Position numbers and translations under genes: made by a program
The notes under the pieces: generated by a model
The model's input: the letters and a program-made list of their open reading frames with translations, nothing else
The model's database searches: none
Told to the model about the DNA's origin: nothing
Source of the DNA: G965215055 sp965242685
GTDB lineage: Bacteria; Pseudomonadota; Gammaproteobacteria; UBA4575
Reading direction: 5' to 3'
Assembly: GCA_965242685.1 (NCBI GenBank)
Contig: OZ251487.1
Span: forward strand, 248,001-312,000
DNA length: 64,000 bases
Shown: piece by piece, positions 51,129 through 59,975 of the stretch
Layout of the letters: each line of letters begins with the position of its first letter
Position numbering within the stretch: position 1 is the first letter of the stretch

Positions 51129-52073
51129 GTGGAATACAAGGACTACTATAAGATACTAGGCGTTGAACGTGGCGCACAAGAGGCCGAGATCAAACAGGCC
51201 TACCGCCGCCTTGCGCGCAAATATCACCCCGACGTCAGCAAGGAGCCGAATGCGGAACGCAAGTTCAAAGAAGTCTCCGAGGCGTATGAGGTATTGAAGG
51301 ATTCGCAAAAGCGTCAAACATATGACCAACTTGGCGCCGACTGGAAGGCCGGCCAGAGCTTTACGCCTCCCCCCGGCTGGAATGACGTTTTTTCCGGCGC
51401 GGGGGTTTCGGGCAGGGGGTTTGCCTCATCCGGTTTCAGTGATTTTTTTGATTCGTTGTTCGGTGGGAACTTCGCGCAGGGTCAGGCATCGGGATTTCGC
51501 GGGGCGGGCTTTCAGAATACGGGTTTTCAGAATGCAGGTTTTCAGAGCAAAGGCGCCGACCGGCGCGCCAGTCTGTCCGTTACCTTGGAAGAGGCGTATA
51601 GCGGCGCGACCAGAAGCATTCGCCTGCAAGATGGCCGTAGCCTGAAGGTCAGAATACCCGCCGGGGTGACTTCCGGCCAGCGCATTCGCCTTGCCGGGCA
51701 AGGTGGCGCCGGTATGGGTGGCGGTGCGCCGGGCGGCGACCTCTATCTGGAAGTACAGATATTGCCGCACGACGTGTTCAAGCTGAAGGGGCGCGACGTA
51801 TTGCTGGACTTGCCGATCAGCCCGTGGGAGGCGGCGCTGGGTGCGCGCGTGCAGGTGCCGACGCCGGGCGGGCGCGTCGAGGCCGTCATTCCGCCGGCCT
51901 CGCGGTCGGGCAAGAAATTACGCCTGAAAGATCGCGGCCTGCCGGGGAAGCCCGCCGGCGATCAAATCGTAACCCTGCAAATCCACGTGCCGGAGGCGTC
52001 CACTAAACAGGACGAAGATTTTTATCGAGACATGGCAAAGCACTTCGCATTCAATCCGCGTGCGCTTCTTTGA
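51129..52073 (+). CDS. cbpA: DnaJ-like chaperone CbpA
   Basis: Curved-DNA-binding co-chaperone of DnaK. The J domain (YKDYYKILGVERGAQEAEIKQAYRRLARKYHPDVSKE) with the HPD motif, a Gly/Phe-rich linker with three repeats of the FQN/FQS type, and two C-terminal substrate-binding domains (GQRIRLAGQGGAG, PISPWEAALGARVQVPTP). No zinc-finger, which separates it from DnaJ. 314 residues; starts with GTG. Positioned beside hsp20 but after its own terminator. Confidence 0.9.
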   Translation: MEYKDYYKILGVERGAQEAEIKQAYRRLARKYHPDVSKEPNAERKFKEVSEAYEVLKDSQKRQTYDQLGADWKAGQSFTPPPGWNDVFSGAGVSGRGFASSGFSDFFDSLFGGNFAQGQASGFRGAGFQNTGFQNAGFQSKGADRRASLSVTLEEAYSGATRSIRLQDGRSLKVRIPAGVTSGQRIRLAGQGGAGMGGGAPGGDLYLEVQILPHDVFKLKGRDVLLDLPISPWEAALGARVQVPTPGGRVEAVIPPASRSGKKLRLKDRGLPGKPAGDQIVTLQIHVPEASTKQDEDFYRDMAKHFAFNPRALL

Positions 52074-52111
52074 ATTAAAATGAAAGCCGTATCCTTGAAG
52101 ACGCCGCGCCC

Positions 52112-53326
52112 TTAACAATAACGGCTTTCGACGTATTCCTGGATGATGGTTTGAAACTGTAGGGTGACGTCTTCACCCTTCAGGGAAGTAAATTTCTTGC
52201 CGTCTACATAGACCAGTGCAACGGGTTTCTCGCCGGTGCCCGGCAGGCTGATGCCGATATCGGCGTGTTTGCTTTCACCCGGGCCATTTACCACGCAGCC
52301 CATGACCGCCACCTTCATTTTTTCAGCCCCCCGGTATCGTTGTTTCCACTCCGGCATTTTTTCTCGCAGGTAGTTTTGTACGTCGGCGGCCAGGTGCTGA
52401 AACTGTTCGCTGGTGGTGCGCCCGCAACCCGGGCAAGCGGTTACCGACGGCATGAACGACCGTAACCCCAGGGTTTGTAGGATGTGTTGCGCGACTTGTA
52501 CCTCCTGCACGCGCTCGCCGCCGGGCGCCGGGGTGAGGGAGATGCGAATGGTGTCTCCGATGCCTTCTTGCAACAGGATGGACAGTGCGGCAGTGGAGGC
52601 GATGATGCCCTTGGCGCCCATGCCCGCTTCCGTCAGCCCCAGATGCAGGGCGTAGTCGCAACGCGCCGCCAGCTCTCGATATACGTCGACCAGTGCCCCT
52701 ACTTCGCTAAGCTTGCAGGATAGGATGATCTTGTCGTGCGCCAATCCGCCCCGCTCGGCAAGTGCCGCGCTGTCTAGGGCGGATGCGATCAGCGTGTCGT
52801 GTATAACCTTTTGCAACGGCTCGGGTTTCGACAGCAGGGCGTTTTCATCTAGCTTTTTTGCCAGCAGGTCCTGATCCAGGCTACCCCAGTTTACGCCGAT
52901 GCGAACCGCTACGTCATGTCGGCAGGCGATCTCGATGATCTCGCTGAATTGCTTGTCGTGTAAATTCCGTCGCCCCACGTTGCCGGGATTGATGCGGTAC
53001 TTATCCAGCGTCCGCGCGCATGCCGTGTATTTTTTCAGCAGGCGATTGCCGTTGAAGTGAAAATCACCTACCAGGGGTACGTCTACGCCGGCCCGCAACA
53101 GGCGTTCGCGTAGGATCGGCACGGCCTGTGCGGCGTCCTTGTTGTTGACCGTGATACGCACGATTTCAGAGCCGGCCTTCGCCAGTGCGCCGACCTGTTC
53201 CACCGTTCGGTCAACGTCTGCCGTGTCCGTGTTGGTCATGGATTGCACCACGATGGGGAAATCTCCCCCTATGGTGATTTTGCCCACCTTGACTGCCGTA
53301 CTTTTGCGGCGGGTGATATTCGTCAT
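52112..53326 (-). CDS. ispG: 4-hydroxy-3-methylbut-2-enyl diphosphate synthase IspG
   Basis: Iron-sulfur enzyme of the MEP isoprenoid pathway, flavodoxin-dependent. Core TIGGDFPIVVQSMTNTDTADVDRTVEQ, the conserved VTACPGCGRT and later Cys of the [4Fe-4S] cluster, and MGCVVNGPGESKHADIGISLPG. About 404 residues from ATG 53326 (MTNITRRKSTAVKV). The longer frame opens with TTG 21 bases earlier. Confidence 0.95.
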   Translation of the reverse strand: MTNITRRKSTAVKVGKITIGGDFPIVVQSMTNTDTADVDRTVEQVGALAKAGSEIVRITVNNKDAAQAVPILRERLLRAGVDVPLVGDFHFNGNRLLKKYTACARTLDKYRINPGNVGRRNLHDKQFSEIIEIACRHDVAVRIGVNWGSLDQDLLAKKLDENALLSKPEPLQKVIHDTLIASALDSAALAERGGLAHDKIILSCKLSEVGALVDVYRELAARCDYALHLGLTEAGMGAKGIIASTAALSILLQEGIGDTIRISLTPAPGGERVQEVQVAQHILQTLGLRSFMPSVTACPGCGRTTSEQFQHLAADVQNYLREKMPEWKQRYRGAEKMKVAVMGCVVNGPGESKHADIGISLPGTGEKPVALVYVDGKKFTSLKGEDVTLQFQTIIQEYVESRYC

Positions 53327-53460
53327 GCGTGTCGAGGTTGTTTGCAACGATAAGTTTGAAACATCTGTAGCCGGTCCGTGATGATAACCTATATGTACTG
53401 CGTTACACTTAATAACTATCCAACGTCACATAAAAACACGTAAAAACTTAGCATAAGAAC

Positions 53461-53877
53461 ATGTATTGGCAAGATACGCTTACTTGCCGCTCCCAAGGAC
53501 GCGGTACCTATGATATCAGCCGCGATGTCGAGGACATGATTCGGCGTTCGGGCGTGCGGCGGGGCTTGTGTCATCTCTTTATACGCCACACCAGCGCCTC
53601 GCTGATCCTGTGTGAAAACGCCGACCCGGCGGTGCGGCATGACCTGGAGACGTTTATGGCAAGACTCAGCCCGGATGGAGACCCGATGTTTACGCATCGT
53701 TCGGAAGGTGCGGACGACATGCCCGCGCACGTGCGCTCGGTGCTTACCCAAACCGAGATGAGCGTGCCGGTCGTAAACGGCGGTGCCGATCTGGGCACGT
53801 GGCAGGGCATCTATTTGTGGGAGCATCGCACGGCACCGCATCAAAGGCGGATTACCGTTACTATATACGGCGAATAA
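53461..53877 (+). CDS. yjbQ: YjbQ-family protein (UPF0047, thiamine-phosphate-synthase-like)
   Basis: 138 residues. Conserved HTSASLILCENADPAVRHDLETFM and GADLGTWQGIYLWEHR are the family signature; the two His and Asp clusters are thought to bind metal. Secondary thiamine phosphate synthase activity is reported for the family. Divergent from ispG. Confidence 0.88.
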   Translation: MYWQDTLTCRSQGRGTYDISRDVEDMIRRSGVRRGLCHLFIRHTSASLILCENADPAVRHDLETFMARLSPDGDPMFTHRSEGADDMPAHVRSVLTQTEMSVPVVNGGADLGTWQGIYLWEHRTAPHQRRITVTIYGE

Positions 53878-53882
53878 GCAAG

Positions 53883-54023
53883 ATGAATACGCACGTTTTT
53901 CTGCCGTTTGCTGCGCTGCCTTTGATCTGGATGACACGTTGTGGCCGCTTGAGCCGGTCATCGGCGGGGCGGAAAGGGGGGTTATACTCCTGGTTGCAGC
54001 GACATTATCCGCGCGATGAGTAA
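53883..54023 (+). pseudogene. HAD-superfamily hydrolase remnant, truncated and twice frameshifted
   Basis: An N-terminal fragment of about 46 codons. The HAD motif I reads FDLDDTLWPLEPVIGGAER in one frame, MNTHVF before it and GLYSWLQRHYPRDE after it in another. The breaks fall in a T5 run (about 53897) and a G6 run (about 53976-53981), and together they cancel out. The rest of the gene is missing; the repeat element with TCCCG arrays begins immediately after. Compared with pyrimidine-nucleotidase-like HAD proteins (DLDDTLWP...AE..LYSWL). Confidence 0.72.
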
Positions 54024-54044
54024 AAAATCTAATTACGCTACAAA

Positions 54045-54160
54045 TGCAAAGTAATTTCTTAAGTCCCGCCATCCCCTTCCTGTCTCACTCATCCCACTTC
54101 ATCCCGATTTATCCCGCATTGTCCCGAAAAAAAATCCAAAAACCCGCCTTTTTTGCGCTC
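54045..54160. repeat. TCCCG decamer array with AAAGTAATTTCT box (copy B)
   Basis: AAAGTAATTTCT at about 54048-54059, then TCCCG-type pentamers at 54064, 54072, 54092, 54102, 54112 and 54122, mainly 10 bp apart, followed by a CCGCC-T6-G stretch and AAAATTA. Same order of parts as copy A at 41836-41930. Directly after the HAD remnant. Confidence 0.7.
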
Positions 54161-54209
54161 AAAATTAAGCGATAATTCTCACCATCCACAAACAGCATGG
54201 AGAAACGCG

Positions 54210-54539
54210 ATGTCAGAAACGGGGCTTGAAGAACGTGTAAGAAAACTTGAACGCATTGTAAATACAATACGGATCGCCATTATTATCTTTGTGGGATTCC
54301 TGATCTACGAAGTGATATCCAAGGATTCCGGCACCGACATCATATTTGCCGACAAGATCAAGTCCAGGGAGTTTGTATTGCTTGACTCCGGCAACAATCC
54401 GGTCGGACAGTGGGATTACAAGGATACCAACGGCTTCAGGATGTACGCCCAAGACGGTCGCCACGTGACGTTGACGCCGGAGGCGGTCACATTTTATGAA
54501 GACCGCCTGAATCCCGTTGTCAGGTCAACCTATGACTAG
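54210..54539 (+). CDS. Small single-pass membrane protein, unknown
   Basis: 109 residues from ATG 54210, eight bases after GGAG. A short coiled-coil start (LEERVRKLERIV), one membrane helix (IRIAIIIFVGFLIYEVI), then an extracytoplasmic beta-rich region with a repeated FxLLDSGNNPVGQWDYKDTNG. No family recognised. Ends 33 bases before the tRNA-Arg gene on the other strand. The region before it is a repeat element, so it may belong to that. Confidence 0.6.
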   Translation: MSETGLEERVRKLERIVNTIRIAIIIFVGFLIYEVISKDSGTDIIFADKIKSREFVLLDSGNNPVGQWDYKDTNGFRMYAQDGRHVTLTPEAVTFYEDRLNPVVRSTYD

Positions 54540-54572
54540 GATTTGCTCGTCGGCGCGGCGCGCAAATAATGC

Positions 54573-54649
54573 TGGCGCCCCGAGTAGGAGTCGAACCTAC
54601 GGCCTTCCCCTTAGGAGGGGGACGCTCTATCCTGCTGAGCTATCGGGGC
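54573..54649 (-). tRNA. tRNA-Arg (anticodon CCT)
   Basis: 77 bases with encoded CCA (54575-54573). Acceptor stem GCCCCGA / TCGGGGC, D loop with AGCTCAGCAGGATAGAGC, anticodon stem TCCCC / GGGGA with loop CTCCTAA giving CCT, and T loop GGTTCGACTCC. Reads AGG codons. Discriminator G. Confidence 0.95.
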
Positions 54650-54679
54650 GGTGTGGGAAATGGGCGAGGTGAAACACCT

Positions 54680-55171
54680 TTAGCATGACCCCTCGTTCAC
54701 GCGCAGAAACTCGGCGAGAAATTTGTCCATGTGCTGGGATACGTTGGACAGAATATAACTGGCGGTACCGCCATGTGTGCCGGTGCTACCTATTCTCCAA
54801 GTTGTCGCCATACCGTTGGAATCAGACAAGGGGTCATAAACGAGTTTGTTGTATTCCAGTCCAATATTATACCCGCCGCCCACCACATTCACGTTGATAT
54901 AGAGGTAAGGATGCGTTAATGATGAAGCATAAAGACGCGCCGAGCGAAGCCGGCTTTCCGCAGCGGCTTGAATCGACGCCTTGGTAAGACCGATATCCGA
55001 AGCATCGGAATCTAAATCTTCCACGACTAGCCACATCAGTTGGCAATCGGCGAAGAGCTGAAAACGTTCAAGGTCCTGTCCAGCTGCATCCAAGGCAAAG
55101 AAAAACAGTGCCAGGGCCACCGAGGTGAGGGATATACTCATACCTATCTTTTGTTTTACTCTTTTTGTCAT
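54680..55171 (-). CDS. Predicted exported protein, unknown function
   Basis: 163 residues from ATG 55171. A signal peptide with hydrophobic core MSISLTSVALALFFFALDAAG is followed by a cleavage region around AAGQD. The mature part begins with an acidic helix and contains Gly-rich beta segments (INVNVVGGGYNIGLEYNKLVYDP). One Cys lies near residue 43 and one at the end. No family recognised. Lies between two tRNA genes and on their strand. Confidence 0.55.
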   Translation of the reverse strand: MTKRVKQKIGMSISLTSVALALFFFALDAAGQDLERFQLFADCQLMWLVVEDLDSDASDIGLTKASIQAAAESRLRSARLYASSLTHPYLYINVNVVGGGYNIGLEYNKLVYDPLSDSNGMATTWRIGSTGTHGGTASYILSNVSQHMDKFLAEFLRVNEGSC

Positions 55172-55343
55172 CGTTGGTTCCAATATCTTCAGAGGGTGAT
55201 CACCGGATGCATAACCTTACCCAATATTATATTATTTGAATTTCCGTGCCGGGGCGTCTGGGGAGTGTACTATATTCGTGCTGCATAATGGGTTTGTGTT
55301 GGCCTGAACAAAGGCACTTCGCACGCTACGCCGTGCAAAACGT

Positions 55344-55430
55344 TGGTGCCGGGAGAGAGATTCGAACTCTCACTCTGTTGCCAGAACCGGATTTTGAGTC
55401 CGGCGCGTCTGCCTGTTCCGCCACCCCGGC
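55344..55430 (-). tRNA. tRNA-Leu (anticodon CAA)
   Basis: 87 bases with encoded CCA. Acceptor stem GCCGGGG / TCCCGGC (one G-T pair), anticodon stem CCGGA / TCCGG around CTCAAAA giving CAA, long variable arm, and T loop GTTCGAATC. Reads UUG. It has the same class II shape as the tRNA-Leu at 17439 but a different body. Confidence 0.95.
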
Positions 55431-55506
55431 ACGCGTCTTTATTCAGTTTAGCGTAAATTGACCGGCCGGCAATACTCGTTCTCGCAGAAAATCCTTCGGA
55501 TACGCC

Positions 55507-56565
55507 GTGCGCCTTGATGAGTTTGATTATAGGTTACCCGAGGAATTGATTGCCCAATTCCCTTTGCGTGAACGTACCGCCTCCAGATTATTGCACGTTA
55601 TCCCGCGCGCGACGGGCCTCGATGATTTAAGATTTACCGACTTGCAGCACTTGTTACGGCCGGGGGATTTGTTGGTGTTTAATGACACGAAAGTCATTCC
55701 CGCACGGTTACGCGGCAGGAAGTCATCGGGTGGAAAAATAGAATTTTTATTGGAGCGCAGGCTGGATGGACGCACCACGTTGGCGCAGCTCAAGGCAAGC
55801 AAGCTCCCCCAACCCGGGGCGCGCCTAATTTTTGGGAATGATGTCGTTGCGGAGGTCAAGGCAAGGCGCGGTGAGTTTTTTGTGATTGAATTTGCGGGTA
55901 AGGCGGAGTTTGAGAGATTGTTGGGGGAGTGGGGAGAGGTGCCGCTGCCGCCGTACATCCGACGCGACGCGAAATGCGAGGACGTACAACGTTATCAAAC
56001 CGTGTATGCGAAGCACGACGGCGCCGTCGCGGCGCCTACCGCCGGGCTGCATTTTGACAAGCCTATGCTTGAACGGCTTCGGCGGCGGGGCGTGGAACGC
56101 GCCTACATCACGCTGCACGTCGGTGCCGGCACCTTTCAACCGGTACGCGCACGGAGCGTCGAGGAACACGTTATTCACGCCGAAAAGGTGGAGGTGTCAC
56201 GGCATGTTTGCAAACAAATCATGGATTGCAAAAAGCGCGGCGGCCGAGTGGTTGCAGTGGGTACTACCGTGGTTCGTGCGCTGGAATCCGCCGTGCGCGG
56301 GGACGAAATTCATTCCTACACGGGGGACACTCGCTTATTTATTTACCCCGGTTTTCAATTCCGGGCCGTGGATGCGTTGGTGACAAACTTTCACTTGCCA
56401 AGGTCAACGTTGCTCATGCTGGTGTGTGCGTTTGCGGGGCGTGAAACGATCATGTCGGCCTATCGGCACGCCGTCGCACGACGCTATCGGTTTTACAGCT
56501 ATGGGGATGCAATGTTTATCGGGACGCCCGCGACAACCGACGGTAACGGGACGCATGCGCTTTGA
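55507..56565 (+). CDS. queA: S-adenosylmethionine:tRNA ribosyltransferase-isomerase QueA
   Basis: Attaches a cyclopentane-epoxide group from SAM to 7-aminomethyl-7-deazaguanine in tRNA, forming epoxyqueuosine. Core LDEFDYRLPEELIAQFPLRERTASRLLHV, DLLVFNDTKVIPARLRG, and AAPTAGLHFDKPMLERL. 352 residues, start GTG. The stop overlaps the tgt start by 11 bases. Confidence 0.95.
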   Translation: MRLDEFDYRLPEELIAQFPLRERTASRLLHVIPRATGLDDLRFTDLQHLLRPGDLLVFNDTKVIPARLRGRKSSGGKIEFLLERRLDGRTTLAQLKASKLPQPGARLIFGNDVVAEVKARRGEFFVIEFAGKAEFERLLGEWGEVPLPPYIRRDAKCEDVQRYQTVYAKHDGAVAAPTAGLHFDKPMLERLRRRGVERAYITLHVGAGTFQPVRARSVEEHVIHAEKVEVSRHVCKQIMDCKKRGGRVVAVGTTVVRALESAVRGDEIHSYTGDTRLFIYPGFQFRAVDALVTNFHLPRSTLLMLVCAFAGRETIMSAYRHAVARRYRFYSYGDAMFIGTPATTDGNGTHAL

Positions 56566-57670
56566 AGTCCATGCCACGGATGGCAGTGCGCGAGCCGGGC
56601 GTTTGTCGTTTGCGCGCGGGCAGGTCGAGACGCCTGTCTTTATGCCCGTCGGTACTTATGGCGCGGTGAAGGCGGTCACGCCGGCGGAACTGCAACAAGC
56701 GGGCGTGCAGATGATCTTGAGCAATACTTTTCATCTCATGCTCAGGCCGGGGATAGAGGTCATCAAACGGCATCGGGGGCTGCACCGTTTTATGCAGTGG
56801 CCGGGCCCGATCTTGACCGATTCCGGCGGGTATCAGGTTTTTAGCCTCGCGGCAATACGCAAAATGACCGAGGAGGGGGTTTTGTTTCGTTCGCCCGTGG
56901 ATGGTGCCGAGGTTTTTCTCAGCCCGGAATTGGCCGTTGAAATTCAGCATCAACTGGATGCCGACGTGGTCATGGTGCTGGATGAGTGTACCGCCTATCC
57001 GGCGACGTTTGCACAAGCGCAGGCATCGATGCGGATGTCGTTGCGGTGGGCGCAACGCTGCAAGGACGTGCAGGGTTCACGCGGCCATGCCCTGTTCGGT
57101 ATTGTACAGGGCGGAATGTATGCGGATTTGCGCGGGGAGAGCGCTTCCGCTTTGGTCGATATCGGTTTTGACGGGTATGCCGTGGGGGGCTTGTCGGTCG
57201 GTGAAAGCGCGCATCAACGTGAAGTGATGCTTGACGCTTCGGTACGATTTCTTCCGTCGGAAAAACCGCGTTATTTGATGGGGGTAGGCAATCCGGAAGA
57301 CATCGTAGAGGCCGTGCGACGAGGTGTGGATATGTTTGATTGCGTTATTCCGACGCGGAATGCACGCACGGGATTCCTCTATACCCGCCAGGGGATACTA
57401 CGCATCAGGAACAGCCGCTACCGCAAAGACGCGCGGCCTGTTGATGAAGGTTGCGGTTGTTATACCTGCCGACATTATTCGCGTTCCTACTTGAGACACT
57501 TGGATAGATGCGGTGAAATTCTCGGTGCGCGGCTGAATACCATTCATAATCTGCACTATTATCAGACCTTGATGCGGGAGCTGCGTCGGGCCATTATTGC
57601 CAATACATTGGATGATTACATAGAAGAGTTTTATGCGTTGCGGTCACTGGACGGGAAGACTGTGGCATAA
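56555..57670 (+). CDS. tgt: tRNA-guanine transglycosylase Tgt
   Basis: Exchanges guanine-34 for preQ1 in tRNAs with GUN anticodons. MRFEVHATDGSARAGRL begins at ATG 56555, inside the queA end. Catalytic Asp motifs LTDSGGYQVFSL and DCVIPTRNARTG, and a zinc site CGCYTCRHYSRSYLRHLDRC... HNLHYYQTLM. 371 residues. Functions with QueA; the pair is coupled. Confidence 0.95.
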   Translation: MRFEVHATDGSARAGRLSFARGQVETPVFMPVGTYGAVKAVTPAELQQAGVQMILSNTFHLMLRPGIEVIKRHRGLHRFMQWPGPILTDSGGYQVFSLAAIRKMTEEGVLFRSPVDGAEVFLSPELAVEIQHQLDADVVMVLDECTAYPATFAQAQASMRMSLRWAQRCKDVQGSRGHALFGIVQGGMYADLRGESASALVDIGFDGYAVGGLSVGESAHQREVMLDASVRFLPSEKPRYLMGVGNPEDIVEAVRRGVDMFDCVIPTRNARTGFLYTRQGILRIRNSRYRKDARPVDEGCGCYTCRHYSRSYLRHLDRCGEILGARLNTIHNLHYYQTLMRELRRAIIANTLDDYIEEFYALRSLDGKTVA

Positions 57671-57712
57671 TACACCGTCGGTGTTTCCAATTTGTAACAA
57701 TCAGGAGTTTTT

Positions 57713-58039
57713 ATGCTGTTAATAGCGGATGCCATGGCCGAGGAGGCCTCTACCATGCCGGGCGGAGGGTATGAGATGTTTATTATGATCGCGATTTTTT
57801 TCGCCATCATGTATTTCATGATCATTCGCCCACAACAAAAACGACAAAAGGAGCACCGCAAACTCGTCGGTTCACTTGCGAAAGGCGATGAGGTGGTTAC
57901 CTCGGGCGGGATATTGGGAAAAATAATGAAGGTGGGAGATAGTTCGGTGACGCTTGAAATTGCCGAGGGCGTCGTCGTTAAGTTGCAGAAAGGCTCAATT
58001 TCTTCGGTGTTGCCAAAGGGGTCGCTTAGGCATGATTAA
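57713..58039 (+). CDS. yajC: Preprotein translocase accessory subunit YajC
   Basis: 108-residue protein with one membrane helix (MFIMIAIFFAIMYFMIIRPQQKRQ) and a soluble tail KGDEVVTSGGILGKIMKVGDSSVTLEIA. Works with SecDF at the SecYEG translocon. ATG with GGAG ribosome site seven bases ahead. Confidence 0.96.
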   Translation: MLLIADAMAEEASTMPGGGYEMFIMIAIFFAIMYFMIIRPQQKRQKEHRKLVGSLAKGDEVVTSGGILGKIMKVGDSSVTLEIAEGVVVKLQKGSISSVLPKGSLRHD

Positions 58040-58101
58040 GTCATGTCCAGGGGCCGTTTCACGACACTGAAACATTATATCGAAGGGATCGGACGCAATC
58101 C

Positions 58102-59973
58102 GTGGTACCGCTGAATCAATATCCGCTGTGGAAAAATCTGCTGGTGCTGGCCGTGATCGGGGTTGCAGCCTTGTATGCCGTGCCGAATTTATATCCCGAC
58201 GTGCCTGCGGTGCAAGTATCCCACGAGTCCGGGGAGCTGGGTGCCGGCACGCTCTCTGTCTTGCGGCAAGCGTTACAGGATGAAGGGGTGGAGGTGCTGG
58301 CCGTGGAACGGCAGGGCAGTAGGGGGTTCTTGTTGCATTTCGCCAATACCGAGCTACAGTTGCGTGCCGCCGAGATCAGCAAAAACGTGTTGGATGGACG
58401 ACACGTCGTTGCCCTTAATCTTGCTTCGGCGACGCCGGGATGGTTGCGGGCACTGGGCGCGTCTCCCATGAACCTGGGGTTGGATTTGCGCGGCGGCGTA
58501 TATTTTTTATTGCAGGTTGATATGGATGCGGCAATTGAAAAAGCTATCAATAATTACGTGTCCGTATTTCGGACTACCTTGCGCGAAGCCGGATTAAAAC
58601 GCTTTTCGGTCACTTCCTCTGAAACGCTGATAAAAGTAAAGTTCAGGGATGAGGCCAACGGGCAGGCGGGGCTTGACGTCCTTAAAAAAGAGTATGCGAA
58701 CGAGTTGGACTTTGAAGAAGATGAGGGCGGTGACGGGTATTTCTTGACGGCGACGATCAATGAACAAGCCGCGACCGAAACTCAACGTTTGGCGGTACAA
58801 CAAAACATCCAGACTTTACGCAACCGGGTAAACGAGCTTGGCGTTGCGGAACCCGTTATCCAGCAACAGGGCGCGCAGCGTATCGTGGTTCAGCTTCCCG
58901 GCGTTCAGGACACCGCCCAGGCCAAGGAGATTCTGGGTGCTACCGCAACGATTGAATTTCGCATGGTGGATGAACAAAACGACCCGTTTCGTGCCGCAGA
59001 AACTGGCCGGACGCCCGTCGGCTCGGTGCTTTATTACGAGCGTGACAGTAAAAACCCCATCTTGCTCAAGCGCGCGGTGATGTTGACCGGTGACTCCATC
59101 ATCAACGCCAACTCCGGTTTTGATGAAAATGGATTGCCTGCCGTGATTATCACGCTTGACGGCAAAGGTGCAAGCCGGTTCAGCAAGGTCACGGCCGAAA
59201 ATATACAAAAGCTCATGGCTGTGGTTTTCATCGACAATAAGACGATCGTGGCCGATAAGGAAGGTGAAAAGGTAAGAAAGACCGTAACCAGTGAAGAAGT
59301 GATCAACGTTGCACGTATCCAGGAGCAGCTCAGTAAGCGCTTTCAAATCGAAGGATTGGACTCTACTCACGAAGCACTTAAATTATCGCTGCTGCTGCGC
59401 GCGGGCGCCTTGGCGGCACCCGTAGAGATTGTGGAGGAACGTACCATTGGCCCGAGTCTCGGTAAGCAGAACATTGAATTGGGGAAAAAGTCCATCATCA
59501 TTGGTTTTATCCTGGTGATGGTTTTTATGGTTTTGTATTACCGGTTGTTCGGGTTGGCTGCAGATCTCGCTTTGACGGCTAACCTGGTTTTGATCGTCGG
59601 TGCCATGTCATTGATTCCGGGTGCCACACTCACGCTTCCGGGTATAGCGGGAGTCGTGCTTACCGTGGGTATGGCCGTGGATGCAAACGTGTTGATTTTT
59701 GAGCGCATACGCGAAGAGTTGTACAATGGGAACTCTCCCCAAGCCAGTATTCACGCCGGCTATAGCAAGGCACTCTCCACGATTGCCGACGCCAATATTA
59801 CTACCTTGATTGCCGCCGTCGTATTATTTGTATTTGGCACCGGGCCGATCAAGGGGTTTGCCGTAACCCTGTCTATCGGAATCGTTTGTTCAATGTTTAC
59901 CGCCATCATGGGTACGCGCGCACTGGTCAATCTCTATTACGGCAGGAAGAAATCTCCGAGGCTTGCGGTGTAG
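58102..59973 (+). CDS. secD: Protein translocase subunit SecD
   Basis: RND-family membrane protein that uses the proton gradient to help Sec-dependent secretion. N-terminal helix, large periplasmic P1 domain, and the signature TVGMAVDANVLIFERIREEL with the conserved Asp, then six membrane helices. 623 residues, start GTG. Lies 62 bases after yajC and just ahead of secF. Confidence 0.95.
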   Translation: MVPLNQYPLWKNLLVLAVIGVAALYAVPNLYPDVPAVQVSHESGELGAGTLSVLRQALQDEGVEVLAVERQGSRGFLLHFANTELQLRAAEISKNVLDGRHVVALNLASATPGWLRALGASPMNLGLDLRGGVYFLLQVDMDAAIEKAINNYVSVFRTTLREAGLKRFSVTSSETLIKVKFRDEANGQAGLDVLKKEYANELDFEEDEGGDGYFLTATINEQAATETQRLAVQQNIQTLRNRVNELGVAEPVIQQQGAQRIVVQLPGVQDTAQAKEILGATATIEFRMVDEQNDPFRAAETGRTPVGSVLYYERDSKNPILLKRAVMLTGDSIINANSGFDENGLPAVIITLDGKGASRFSKVTAENIQKLMAVVFIDNKTIVADKEGEKVRKTVTSEEVINVARIQEQLSKRFQIEGLDSTHEALKLSLLLRAGALAAPVEIVEERTIGPSLGKQNIELGKKSIIIGFILVMVFMVLYYRLFGLAADLALTANLVLIVGAMSLIPGATLTLPGIAGVVLTVGMAVDANVLIFERIREELYNGNSPQASIHAGYSKALSTIADANITTLIAAVVLFVFGTGPIKGFAVTLSIGIVCSMFTAIMGTRALVNLYYGRKKSPRLAV

Positions 59974-59975
59974 CC

